A stretch of DNA of 64,000 nucleotides from JAFECT01 sp035551675 (lineage in GTDB: Bacteria > Pseudomonadota > Alphaproteobacteria > Caulobacterales > Caulobacteraceae), in NCBI GenBank assembly GCA_035551675.1, contig DASZMV010000003.1:102303-166302 (forward strand), read 5' to 3'. The notes under the pieces were generated by a model that was not told the origin of the DNA, searched no databases, and was given only the letters and a program-made list of their open reading frames with translations. Shown one piece after another: positions 35,586 to 45,493 of the stretch. Position 1 is the stretch's first letter. Every line of letters starts with the position of its first letter. A program made the translations under genes and the position numbers.

Positions 35586-35723
35586 ATTGCCCACGAAAAA
35601 CACGAAAAGCACGAAAATAAGAAAGCTTGCGCCGCAGGCGCCAAAAGACGATTGGCGCTACCCGCCGAAGACTGCCCGCGCAATCACCACGCGTTCGTGC
35701 TTTTCGTGCTTTTCGTGGGCAAT
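35586..35723. repeat. Intergenic inverted-repeat element, arm family B (CACGAAAAN)
   Basis: The left arm at 35586-35615 reads ATTGCCCACGAAAAACACGA and continues; the right arm at 35693-35723 is its reverse complement. The centre has GCGCCGCAGGCGC, as in the nested element near 25.8 kb. CTTTCTTC follows the right arm. It lies between the convergent dienelactone hydrolase gene and grpE, 8 bases from the grpE stop. Confidence 0.87.
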
Positions 35724-35731
35724 CTTTCTTC

Positions 35732-36358
35732 TTACGCCTTGGTATCGACCGCTTCGCCTTCCGGATCGGCGCTGCGCGCGTACGGATTTTGCGCCGCGCC
35801 GCCGGCGGGTTGCGGTTGAGCGGTTTTGGCGGCGACTGTCACCATGGCGGGGCGGATGACGCGGCCGAACAGTTCGTAGCCCGCCTGCATGGTCGAGATG
35901 ACCGCGCCCGGCGCGACCTCGGCTGACGGTTGCTCCATCATCGCCTGGTGCTTGTTCGGATCGAACTTTTCACCCGCTTCCGGATGGATGCGTTTCACGC
36001 CGTTCGCTTCGAAGGCGTTGTGCAGCGCCTTCTCGGTCAGCTCGATGCCGAGGGCCAGGTTCTTCACCGCCGGATCGACCGCGTCCTTGGGCGCCGCCTG
36101 CAGCGCGCGCGCAAGGTTGTCCGCGACCGCGAACACGTCGCGCGCGAAGCGGGTGATCGCGAACGCGCGCGCGTCATTCATCTCGCGCTCGGATCGCCGG
36201 CGCACGTTCTCCGCCTCGGCGGCGGCGCGCAGCGCGTGGTCCTTCCACTGGGCGATCTCCGCCTCGAAGCGCTGCACCATTTCGTCGAGCGCCGCGTCCG
36301 GACCGCTGAAGCCGGTCTCGTCGTTCGCGTCGTCGGGGCCTTGGTCCTTGATGCTCAT
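35732..36358 (-). CDS. grpE: Nucleotide exchange factor GrpE
   Basis: A 208-residue DnaK exchange factor. A long acidic N-terminal coiled coil (MVQRFEAEIAQWKDHALRAA) leads to AENVRRRSEREMNDARAFAI, typical of the dimer stalk. The beta wing has MMEQPSAEVAPGAVISTMQA and GYELFGRVIRPAMVTV, the family signature. It is placed 10 bases after hrcA in the same direction, a normal heat-shock pair. Confidence 0.96.
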   Translation of the reverse strand: MSIKDQGPDDANDETGFSGPDAALDEMVQRFEAEIAQWKDHALRAAAEAENVRRRSEREMNDARAFAITRFARDVFAVADNLARALQAAPKDAVDPAVKNLALGIELTEKALHNAFEANGVKRIHPEAGEKFDPNKHQAMMEQPSAEVAPGAVISTMQAGYELFGRVIRPAMVTVAAKTAQPQPAGGAAQNPYARSADPEGEAVDTKA

Positions 36359-36368
36359 GGGTCTTTTT

Positions 36369-37448
36369 TCAGTTGTCCAACAGTCGCCCGAGAACCTTGG
36401 CGGTATAGTCCACCAGCGGGATCACCCGGGCGTAATTCAAACGGGCGGGCCCGATCACTCCGATCGCGCCCATGACCTTCTGTCGGCCCGTCATATAGGG
36501 CGCCGCGATCACAGCGGAACCCGAAAGCGAGAAAAGCCGGGTCTCGGCCCCGATGAAGATGCGAACGGCCTGGGCATCGCGCACCCCGTCCAGGAGGCCG
36601 ATCAGCTGTTCTTTCTGTTCGAGATCGTCGAACAGCATGCGCACCCGTTCCAGGTCCGCGGCGGCGTTGGGGTCTTCCAGCAGCCGCGCCCGGCCGCGCA
36701 CGATCAGGCTGCGGTCCTGGGCCTCGCCGCCGGACCATGCGGCCAGGCCGTCCTCGATCAGGTGGGCGGCGGTCTCGTCGAGCTGGCGCCGCGCGAGTTC
36801 GAGCTCGCCCTTCATTTCGGCCTTGGCGTCGCCCAGGGTGCGGCCGCGCAGGCGCGCGTTCAGGAAATTCGAGGCCTCCTGCAGGGTCGCGGGCGTGACG
36901 CCCGGGGCCAGCCGCATCAGCCGGTTCTCGACCCCGCCGTCGTCGAAGACGATGACCACCAGGGCCCGCTCGGGGTCCAGCGCCACGAACTCCACGTGCT
37001 TGACGCCGAGGTCCCGGACCGGGCTCGACACCACCCCGGCCCCGCCCGCCAGGCCCGAGAGCAGGGCCGAGGCCTCGTTCAGGGCCTCGTCGAAGGAGCG
37101 GTCGCGGCCGGCCAGGCGCGCGTCGATCTCGCGCCGCTCGTCCTCGCCCAGGTCGCCGATCTCCAAGAGGCCGTCGACGAACAGGCGCAGGCCCGCATGG
37201 GTCGGCAGCCGTCCGGCGCTCAGGTGGGGCGCAGTCAGGAGGCCCAGCTGGGTCAGGTCCTGCATGGTGTTGCGAATCGAGGCCGGCGACAGGTGCACGC
37301 CCCCCTTCGACAGGGTGCGCGAGCCCACCGGCTCCCCGTTTTCCAGGTACTGCTCCACCACCCGGCGGAAGATGTCGCGGGCGCGCGTGTCCAGTTCGGC
37401 CAGGGTGGCCGAGCGCGGCGGACGGTCTGCGGGCGACAGGATGCTCAT
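36369..37448 (-). CDS. hrcA: Heat-inducible transcription repressor HrcA
   Basis: A 359-residue winged-helix repressor of chaperone genes that binds CIRCE elements with help from GroEL. The DNA-binding domain has DIFRRVVEQYLENGEPVGSR and HLSPASIRNTMQDLTQLGLL. The GAF-like dimer region and the C-terminus (VIGPARLNYARVIPLVDYTA) are complete. The start is ATG at 37448 (MSILSPADRP); upstream in-frame codons read as the rph/hrcA promoter region. It is divergent from rph. No CIRCE (TTAGCACTC-N9-GAGTGCTAA) was found in the window, so its targets, probably groESL, lie elsewhere. Confidence 0.94.
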   Translation of the reverse strand: MSILSPADRPPRSATLAELDTRARDIFRRVVEQYLENGEPVGSRTLSKGGVHLSPASIRNTMQDLTQLGLLTAPHLSAGRLPTHAGLRLFVDGLLEIGDLGEDERREIDARLAGRDRSFDEALNEASALLSGLAGGAGVVSSPVRDLGVKHVEFVALDPERALVVIVFDDGGVENRLMRLAPGVTPATLQEASNFLNARLRGRTLGDAKAEMKGELELARRQLDETAAHLIEDGLAAWSGGEAQDRSLIVRGRARLLEDPNAAADLERVRMLFDDLEQKEQLIGLLDGVRDAQAVRIFIGAETRLFSLSGSAVIAAPYMTGRQKVMGAIGVIGPARLNYARVIPLVDYTAKVLGRLLDN

Positions 37449-37587
37449 GATGGGGCGATGGGCGGGGAGGCCGGGATGATAGGCGGTTAAGGGGAGGCTG
37501 GGCGGGAGGCATGGACGGGCGTTCGGCATTTAGGATAAGCGCGGGGACCGCCCGCGCAACCCGCGCGGTTCAGCTGGAGTTCCTCCC

Positions 37588-38313
37588 ATGCCTTTCGAGG
37601 GCCGCCCCTCGGGCCGTTCGCCCGACGCCCTTCGCCCGGTGACCCTGGAAACCGGGGTCAACCGCTATGCCGAGGGCTCCTGCCTGGCGAGCTTTGGCCA
37701 CACCCGGGTCCTGGTTACCTGCACGGTCGAGGAGAACGTCCCGCCGTGGCTGCGCAACAAGGGCCAGGGATGGGTCACCGCCGAGTACGGCATGCTGCCC
37801 CGCGCCACCCACACCCGCGGCCGCCGCGAGGCCGCCCAGGGCAAACAGTCGGGCCGCACGCAGGAGATCCAGCGCCTGATCGGGCGCAGCCTGCGCGCGG
37901 TGGTCGACCTGAAGGCGCTGGGCGAACGCCAGCTCACCCTCGACTGCGACGTCATCCAGGCCGACGGCGGCACCCGAACCGCCGCGATCACCGGCGCCTG
38001 GGTCGCGCTGGCCCAGGCGTGCCGCTATCTGCGCACCGAAGAGGTGATCAAAACCGACCCGATCCTCGACCAGGTCTCGGCGATTTCCTGCGGCGTGTTC
38101 AGTTCGCACCCGGTGCTCGACCTCGACTACGAGGAAGACTCCAACGCCGAAGCGGATTCCAACTTCGTCCTCACCGGCAAGGGCGACATCGTCGAGATCC
38201 AGGCGACCGGCGAGAAGCGCGGGTTCTCGCGCGCGGAGTTCGATGAGTTGTTCGGGCTGGCGCTGAAAGGGTGCGCGGAACTGTTCGCGATGCAGCGGGC
38301 GGCGGTGGGCTAA
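37588..38313 (+). CDS. rph: Ribonuclease PH
   Basis: A 241-residue phosphorolytic 3'-5' exoribonuclease that trims tRNA 3' ends. Motifs include SCLASFGHTRVLVTCTVEEN, GWVTAEYGMLPRATHTRG, QEIQRLIGRSLRAVVDLKAL and DCDVIQADGGTRTAAITGAW. Length fits the family. It is divergent from hrcA, as in many alphaproteobacteria. In those genomes rdgB and hemW usually follow; here the next gene is an unrelated lower-GC gene of unknown function. Confidence 0.97.
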   Translation: MPFEGRPSGRSPDALRPVTLETGVNRYAEGSCLASFGHTRVLVTCTVEENVPPWLRNKGQGWVTAEYGMLPRATHTRGRREAAQGKQSGRTQEIQRLIGRSLRAVVDLKALGERQLTLDCDVIQADGGTRTAAITGAWVALAQACRYLRTEEVIKTDPILDQVSAISCGVFSSHPVLDLDYEEDSNAEADSNFVLTGKGDIVEIQATGEKRGFSRAEFDELFGLALKGCAELFAMQRAAVG

Positions 38314-38425
38314 CCGTACTCGCCCCACAACCGCCGGACCGCGTTTGCGGTCGCACCCCACGATAGTCTGGCCATCCCAGCGAATCGGATAGGTTGTGCA
38401 TCGTCGCGGGTGAGCGCCTCAACTT

Positions 38426-40078
38426 ATGGCCGAACTCAAAGTGATCCGTAACGGAAATCAGCGGTCCCTGTCAGTGACATGGGATGTGAGAGCCGTTTTG
38501 GGCGTCATTGAAAAGATGGCCGAGACCCAGTCAAACCCTCGTAGAGGCTTTGTAGTCGCTGGGCGCAGGATAGATGAATACGCAGGTGCTGTTGAAGTAG
38601 CTCTCTCGAGCGCGCAGCCTGTAAAAATCCATTCGTTCGAAGACCTCCGCTTCTTCGTTGGCCAGAACACCCATATTCCAGAAAATCTTTCCGACGCGTT
38701 TCTGACTCTGTTCAGACGATTACCAGATTGGGCATTGGACAGATTCAATGTGGCCTGCAGAAACGGTAGCCTTGGTGATTGGGATTATGCTGACTTCTCG
38801 AACGAGCTGTTTCGTCACGAAGCCCCACCATTCTCTGACCCTGACCAACTCCGCAAATTAGTCAGCCATCTGGCTAAAGGTTTTTCTGGTCGGTTGGTTT
38901 GCATGCACGAGCTCAAGCTTGGACACACGCACATCCACGCCCTCATTCCTTTGATCGCCAAAGAATCGGAAGACTCCGCGTGGATTTTCTTTTCTTCTGG
39001 CGGTTACTACGAGGCGATGGGCCTTCCAAACATTCAACGTGAGTACCTCACTCACGCAAACATGGTCGAACTGATCGCTGAGGAAACAAAAGCGACATTG
39101 GACTCCGTCGATAGAGCAATCACTAAGCGCGCATCATACGTCTACAAACACGAACTCATGCGAAGCGGCATGACGTTCGATCAGTTCAAGGAGAATTTCT
39201 TCGAGCTTATGGAGGTAATTTCAAGGGCTGACGTAGTCAAACTTCCCGACGTTCCGCGGCCCTCGAACGCACCGTTCAGATTTTACGTCTTCCACGACCA
39301 GCTGGCGTTAGCCGATGATGGCCGCGACGGGGTTATCCAAGAGTCGCTGTTGAGAGAGGTTATTGGCGAACTGCGTGAATTGATAAATGACGTTCTTGAA
39401 CACCACAACCTTTCAAACAGCTCTCCAATTCTAAATTCCAAGATTGCGCGCCTGGGAAGCAAGTTAGATGCAATCGAGCGAGAGGGGATCAGCTCGCCCA
39501 AGATCGTTACCTTTGGAATGCTGGCCAGCACTGTCAAAGAGGTTCTTGATTACGAATCGGAAAATCTGTTTCCCCCCGCTATCGGGGCGGTAGGAGGAGT
39601 CATTGAACAGTCTCTGATTTTCATTAACCGCTTTGATGTTTGGCGCACGTACGTACGCGATAGCGCCGGCTACGATACCGTCTTCCAATCCGGACGCGTT
39701 GTTGAGGTGGCGGCGGGGTTACTTCGTGACTGCGCAAGTTCGCCTGGCGTATTGGCCACGGTTGACCAGCCAGCGATCACAGATTTCATCAAAGAAATTT
39801 CAGAACCTGGAACGGGCGTCGCCGAAGCGAAGGGACTCCTCGCGACTGTACAGAATATGCTCGCGGTCACATCGACTCACGTTCGCGATTTTCTAGCTCG
39901 CACCGCGGGCAACTTCGAAAAGGCGGCGATCAGGTCCCTATTGGTTGGCGGCGGGCACATCCTCGCGCATTTCCTTGTTTCTGAAGAGTCGCCCTTGAGA
40001 ATTTTGGCGCGCGAAATGCCAGTGGTGTTTGGCTGGTTGAATTCACTGCTCGACTGGATTTCAGCACTCGGTAAATAG
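38426..40078 (+). CDS. Protein of unknown function with foreign-looking composition
   Basis: A 550-residue protein with no family recognised. The sequence is mostly helical and soluble. Recognisable traits are LVCMHELKLGHTHIHALIPL near residue 160, a His/Asp-rich stretch, and hydrophobic C-terminal helices (SLLVGGGHILAHFLVSEESP). Base composition is visibly lower in GC than in the neighbours, with many A/T-ending codons (for example around 38750-38800 and 39400-39660). It starts at 38426 without a strong ribosome site and ends 5 bases from the convergent CPBP gene. It sits where rdgB would be expected after rph, so recent acquisition is likely. A defence or stress role is possible but unsupported. 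Confidence 0.8.
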   Translation: MAELKVIRNGNQRSLSVTWDVRAVLGVIEKMAETQSNPRRGFVVAGRRIDEYAGAVEVALSSAQPVKIHSFEDLRFFVGQNTHIPENLSDAFLTLFRRLPDWALDRFNVACRNGSLGDWDYADFSNELFRHEAPPFSDPDQLRKLVSHLAKGFSGRLVCMHELKLGHTHIHALIPLIAKESEDSAWIFFSSGGYYEAMGLPNIQREYLTHANMVELIAEETKATLDSVDRAITKRASYVYKHELMRSGMTFDQFKENFFELMEVISRADVVKLPDVPRPSNAPFRFYVFHDQLALADDGRDGVIQESLLREVIGELRELINDVLEHHNLSNSSPILNSKIARLGSKLDAIEREGISSPKIVTFGMLASTVKEVLDYESENLFPPAIGAVGGVIEQSLIFINRFDVWRTYVRDSAGYDTVFQSGRVVEVAAGLLRDCASSPGVLATVDQPAITDFIKEISEPGTGVAEAKGLLATVQNMLAVTSTHVRDFLARTAGNFEKAAIRSLLVGGGHILAHFLVSEESPLRILAREMPVVFGWLNSLLDWISALGK

Positions 40079-40083
40079 CTTCG

Positions 40084-40602
40084 TCAGCTAGCGGCTGGCC
40101 CACCGAGCCATCCGATCCATCCCGCCACGGTCACCCAGTGGAGTACGACTCCTGACCAGATCGAGCCGGAGCGGCGGCGCAGGATCGCGCACCACAAGCC
40201 GAGCCATGCGGCCCAGGCGAGGAAGTCCGGGCGGGTGAACAGCGCGCGTTCCTTCGGCTGCCACTGGGTCTCGACCACATGCCAGCAAGTGAACAGGGCC
40301 GTCGAGATCAGGATCGGCCAAAGTGCGCGCTTGGTCTCGCTGCGATCGGGGATCATCAGCCCGCGGAACGGCAGCTCCTCGCCGAGCGCGGGGATGAGGA
40401 TGACGATCAGTGCCGATAGCGCGATGACGCGCGGTGAACGCGGTTCGTAGTGGAGCAACCCGGTCTTCAGGCCCAGCGGAACGGCGACGGCGCCGACTAA
40501 CGTGGTGACGGCGAGAAGCTCGATCCAGTCGCGAGATTTCGGAACGGTCGTAACAGCGCGCTTGAGGCGCGCGGCGGATGACGCGATGACGCCCGCGCTC
40601 AC
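40084..40602 (-). CDS. CPBP family intramembrane metalloprotease
   Basis: A 172-residue integral membrane protein of the CAAX protease and bacteriocin-processing (Abi) family. The signature is PALGEELPFRGLMIP with the EExxxR motif; further conserved histidines are in FTCWHVVETQ and VVLHWVTVAG. There are about four transmembrane helices. The start is GTG at 40602, overlapping the cobS stop by 4 bases (GTGA), so it is translated with cobS. Its substrate is unknown. The position after cobS is normally that of cobT or a small acetyltransferase gene in related genomes. Confidence 0.85.
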   Translation of the reverse strand: MSAGVIASSAARLKRAVTTVPKSRDWIELLAVTTLVGAVAVPLGLKTGLLHYEPRSPRVIALSALIVILIPALGEELPFRGLMIPDRSETKRALWPILISTALFTCWHVVETQWQPKERALFTRPDFLAWAAWLGLWCAILRRRSGSIWSGVVLHWVTVAGWIGWLGGPAAS

Positions 40603-41603
40603 GCCACCTTCACGCGCGCCGCGCTTTCCGGCAGGTCGCTGCCGAAGGCGCGCTGGTAGAACTCCGCCACCGTCGGGCGTTCGAGTTCGTCGCACTTGTT
40701 CAGGAACGTCAGCCGGAACGCCAAGCCGACGTCGCCGGCGAAGATGGTGGCGTTCTGGGCCCAGGTCATCACCGTGCGCGGGCTCATCACGGTGGAGATG
40801 TCGCCGTTCATGAACGCGTTGCGCGTCATGTCGGCGACGCGGACCATGGCGGCGATGGCGCGTTTGCCATCGGGCGTGTTCCACTCGGGCGCCTTGGCCA
40901 GCACGATCTCCTGCTCGACCTCGTGGCTGAGGTAGTTGAGCGTGGTGACGATCGACCAGCGGTCCATCTGGCCTTGGTTGATCTGCTGCGTGCCGTGATA
41001 GAGCCCCGTGGTATCGCCGAGACCGATGGTGTTTGTCGTAGAAAACAAGCGGAATGACGGATTGGCGCGGATCACGCGGTTCTGGTCGAGCAAGGTGAGC
41101 TTGCCCGACTGTTCGAGCACCCGCTGGATCACGAACATCACGTCGGGACGGCCGGCGTCGTACTCGTCGAACACCAGCGCGACCGGACGCTGCAGCGCCC
41201 AGGGAAGCATGCCTTCGCGGAACTCGGTCACCTGCTTGCCCTCGCGCAGCACGATGGCGTCCTTGCCGACGAGGTCGATACGCGAGACGTGGCTGTCGAG
41301 ATTCACCCGCACCAGCGGCCAGTTCAGCCGCGCGGCCACCTGTTCGATGTGCGTCGACTTGCCGGTGCCGTGGTAGCCCTGGATCATCACCCGCCGATCG
41401 AAGGCGAAGCCCGCGCAGATGGCGAGCGTCGTCTGCGGGTCGAAGCGGTAGGCGTCGTCGATGTCGGGCACGTGCGGGTCGCGCGTGTCGAAGGCGGGAA
41501 CCTGCATGTCGCTGTCGACGCCGAACACCTCGCGGACCGAGACCTTGCGGGCGGGGTTGAGGGTAAGCAGCGGGTCGAGATCGGAAGGGGCGGCGGTCGG
41601 CAT
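40599..41603 (-). CDS. cobS: Cobaltochelatase AAA+ subunit CobS
   Basis: A 334-residue AAA+ ATPase of the aerobic cobaltochelatase, which with CobN and CobT inserts cobalt into hydrogenobyrinate a,c-diamide. The N-terminal REVFGVDSDMQVPAFDTRDP is CobS-specific. Walker A is IQGYHGTGKSTHIEQVA and Walker B is ALVFDEYDAGRPDV; sensor 1 is LFSTTNTIGLGDTTGLYHGT. It is 50 bases after the J-domain gene. cobT is not found downstream, which is unusual. Confidence 0.94.
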   Translation of the reverse strand: MPTAAPSDLDPLLTLNPARKVSVREVFGVDSDMQVPAFDTRDPHVPDIDDAYRFDPQTTLAICAGFAFDRRVMIQGYHGTGKSTHIEQVAARLNWPLVRVNLDSHVSRIDLVGKDAIVLREGKQVTEFREGMLPWALQRPVALVFDEYDAGRPDVMFVIQRVLEQSGKLTLLDQNRVIRANPSFRLFSTTNTIGLGDTTGLYHGTQQINQGQMDRWSIVTTLNYLSHEVEQEIVLAKAPEWNTPDGKRAIAAMVRVADMTRNAFMNGDISTVMSPRTVMTWAQNATIFAGDVGLAFRLTFLNKCDELERPTVAEFYQRAFGSDLPESAARVKVA

Positions 41604-41653
41604 GAGGGGGCTTTTAGGGTCCGGGCGCGGGCGCGTCCATGGCGTATGCGGCT

Positions 41654-42316
41654 TTAGGCGAGCTTGGCCTTTTTCAGGGTCTTATAGGCCTTGATCACCC
41701 GCTGCAGCTTGGTTTCGGCCGAGCGGTCGCCGCCGTTGGCGTCGGGGTGGCAGCGCTTGACCAGCTCGGTGTAGCGGGCGCGGATCTTGTCCTTGTCGGC
41801 CGCGTCGTCGAGGTCGAGATCGGCCAGGGCCTGGCGCTCCAACTTGCCGAGCGCGCGGGTCTGGACGCCGGGGCCGGTCTCGGGCCGGCGCCCGCCGAAC
41901 AGGTTGAACGGATCGGCGTAGCCCCCCGCGTCCGCCTTTCCCATGCCGAACTTCGAGGCGAAGGCCGCGGCCTCGCGCGAGAATCGCGACGCCTTGAACT
42001 GCCAGGTGGGGCGCCCGCCGGTGCGGGTCTCGTCCTCCTGGCGGCGGCGCATCTCGCCCTCGCTCATGCCGGCGAAGTAGTTCCAGTTGCGATTGTATTC
42101 GGCGGCGTGCGGTTGGCAGAAGCCGTAGAACTCGCCCGGCAGGTCGCGCGATTTCGGAGCCCGGGCGGTGGCGGCGTGGCGGCAGCCGGTCCACTCGCAG
42201 GGTTTCTCCCCCGGTTTGAGCTTCCAGACGTCGTCGTTCGCGGCCGTCGCCTCCTCCTCCTCGGGGGTGGGCGGCCGCACGCGGATGTCCACAAACTTGG
42301 GCCGGTATTGAAACAC
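41654..42316 (-). CDS. J-domain-containing protein of the bolA-cobS cluster
   Basis: A 220-residue protein with a C-terminal J-domain. The HPD motif is in ELVKRCHPDANGGDRSAE, followed by LQRVIKAYKTLKKAKLA. The N-terminal part has YRPKFVDIRVRPP, then a conserved cysteine/histidine region (CEWTGCRHAA ... GFCQPHAAEYNRNWNYF), perhaps metal binding. The start taken is GTG at 42316; a TTG 11 codons earlier is possible. It is found between bolA and cobS in many alphaproteobacteria. The partner is presumably DnaK, and the cluster suggests a role in iron-sulfur or cobalt-cofactor protein handling. Confidence 0.88.
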   Translation of the reverse strand: MFQYRPKFVDIRVRPPTPEEEEATAANDDVWKLKPGEKPCEWTGCRHAATARAPKSRDLPGEFYGFCQPHAAEYNRNWNYFAGMSEGEMRRRQEDETRTGGRPTWQFKASRFSREAAAFASKFGMGKADAGGYADPFNLFGGRRPETGPGVQTRALGKLERQALADLDLDDAADKDKIRARYTELVKRCHPDANGGDRSAETKLQRVIKAYKTLKKAKLA

Positions 42317-42351
42317 GAAGCGGAGACCTCGAAATTGGGACCTCGACAAGG

Positions 42352-42394
42352 CCCAGTGCTGGGGACCCAGTGCAGGGGACCCACCAGTGTAGGG
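42352..42394. repeat. 14-bp tandem repeat upstream of bolA
   Basis: CCCAGTGCTGGGGA (42352-42365), CCCAGTGCAGGGGA (42366-42379) and a degenerate third copy (42380-42394). It lies in the 108-base divergent region between the J-domain gene and bolA. Unit length, the GGGGA core and the 5' location are shared with the tandem repeat at 10420-10473. Confidence 0.8.
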
Positions 42395-42424
42395 CCGAAT
42401 GCGTCGCCTTCAAGGAAACGAACG

Positions 42425-42709
42425 ATGAAATCAGACGCTCCCGTTGCCGATTCGATGCGTTCCAAGCTCGAAGCGGCGTTTTCGCCGCAGCGGCTGGAGA
42501 TCGTCGACGACTCGCACCGCCACGCCGGCCACGAGGGCGCGCGCGACGGCGGCGAGAGCCACTTCAGCCTCACCATTCAATGCGACGCCTTCGCCGGCCG
42601 CTCGCGCGTCGAGCGTCAACGCCTGATTAACCAGGTGCTGAAGGACGAGCTGGCGGGGCCGGTGCACGCCCTGTCAATCAAGGCGCTCGCACCGGGCGAA
42701 GCCGCCTGA
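42425..42709 (+). CDS. bolA: BolA family protein
   Basis: A 94-residue BolA protein, a partner of monothiol glutaredoxins in iron-sulfur handling and a morphology and stress regulator. The signature is LEIVDDSHRHAGHEGARDGG and SHFSLTIQCDAFAG, with RVERQRLINQVLKDEL after it. The start is ATG at 42425 (MKSDAPVADS), with AAGGA 9 bases upstream. It is divergent from the J-domain gene, which is the usual alphaproteobacterial arrangement. Confidence 0.94.
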   Translation: MKSDAPVADSMRSKLEAAFSPQRLEIVDDSHRHAGHEGARDGGESHFSLTIQCDAFAGRSRVERQRLINQVLKDELAGPVHALSIKALAPGEAA

Positions 42710-42815
42710 GCCCGTGTCGGCGGCGCGGCACTAAGGCCCTGATAGTGTTCACCGACTTTTAGAACCTTCCGATTAGCTTGCCCGCGGGGACCGGAAAACG
42801 CCGGAAGGGGAGACA

Positions 42816-44600
<1,785 letters not shown>

Positions 44601-44647
44601 GACTCGTTACTGGGCGCCGGTGCATAGGCGAGCGTCGCTAGGAAGAT

Positions 44648-44783
44648 TGAACCACGAACCACACGAACCACACGAACGAGACTGACCTTCGCGCGTCGCA
44701 GACGCGGCACGAATGGAAAGGCGCTTCGCGCCGAGGAGTCGCTGGGAATCGCGTTCGTGTGGTTCGTGTGGTTCGTGGTTCAA
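44648..44783. repeat. Intergenic inverted-repeat element, arm family A
   Basis: The left arm at 44648-44681 reads TTGAACCACGAACCACACGA and continues in 9-base units; the right arm at 44752-44783 is the exact reverse complement over about 31 bases. GGAAGA precedes the left arm and CTCTTTCTTC follows the right arm. The centre contains GCGCTTCGCGCC. It lies between the convergent hybrid kinase and TMEM175-like genes. Confidence 0.9.
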
Positions 44784-44791
44784 CTCTTTCT

Positions 44792-45415
44792 TCAGCTGCT
44801 GCGCAGCGCCTTCGGCAGCAGCATGTTTGGGGTGAAGAACATCGCGGGAACGAGCAGGAAGATCGCGAGCGGGGCGTGGGGGTTTATGAAGGCGAGCGCG
44901 ATCGAGAGGGTGTAGAGGCTCGCGCCCAGCAGGTTCTTCAGCTGGATGCCGCGATGGGCGCTCCGTTTGGCCGGGTCGGTCTCGTGACGCTGCAGCCAGG
45001 CGCGCATGCCGACGTAGCTCCACGCGGTCGTCGCGAGCACGGCGCCGTAGGCCGCCGCCGCATTGGTCGAGTTCGGATGTGCGCCATAGAACTCCGTCAC
45101 CAGCGGGATCATCGACATGGCGAACAGCAGGATCATGTTGAGCCAGGTGAAGCCGGGCGCGAGACGTTTCAGATCGCGCGTCATGGCGTGGTGATTCACC
45201 CACATGATCGCCAGCACGAGAAAGCTCAGGCCGTAGGCGCCGAACTTGGGTCCGAACTCGGCGAGCGCCGCGCGGTCGAAGCCGTGGGCGAGCGCGTCGG
45301 GGACCTTCAGTTCCAGCACCATGATGGTGATCAGGATGGCGATGACGCCGTCGGAAAAGGCCTCCAGGCGGCCCTTGCCCGCGGTCGCGTCGGTGTCGGT
45401 TCCTGGCTCGCTCAC
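44792..45415 (-). CDS. TMEM175 family potassium channel-like protein
   Basis: A 207-residue membrane protein. The first helix carries the family signature RLEAFSDGVIAILITIMVLE, with the FSDG motif that lines the pore. IMWVNHHAMTRDLKRL follows in helix 3. There are about six transmembrane segments, as in bacterial TMEM175, which assembles as a potassium-selective tetramer. The start is GTG at 45415, with GGGGAG 8 bases upstream; the open frame continues far upstream over the ligase gene but is spurious. It is divergent from the DNA ligase gene. Confidence 0.87.
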   Translation of the reverse strand: MSEPGTDTDATAGKGRLEAFSDGVIAILITIMVLELKVPDALAHGFDRAALAEFGPKFGAYGLSFLVLAIMWVNHHAMTRDLKRLAPGFTWLNMILLFAMSMIPLVTEFYGAHPNSTNAAAAYGAVLATTAWSYVGMRAWLQRHETDPAKRSAHRGIQLKNLLGASLYTLSIALAFINPHAPLAIFLLVPAMFFTPNMLLPKALRSS

Positions 45416-45493
45416 CGCTGACTCCCCTGCAGAATCGTCGCCTCCGGCGATCTGCGACGTTAGAGAGGGCGGGATGCGGATGAAAGGCCGTCC

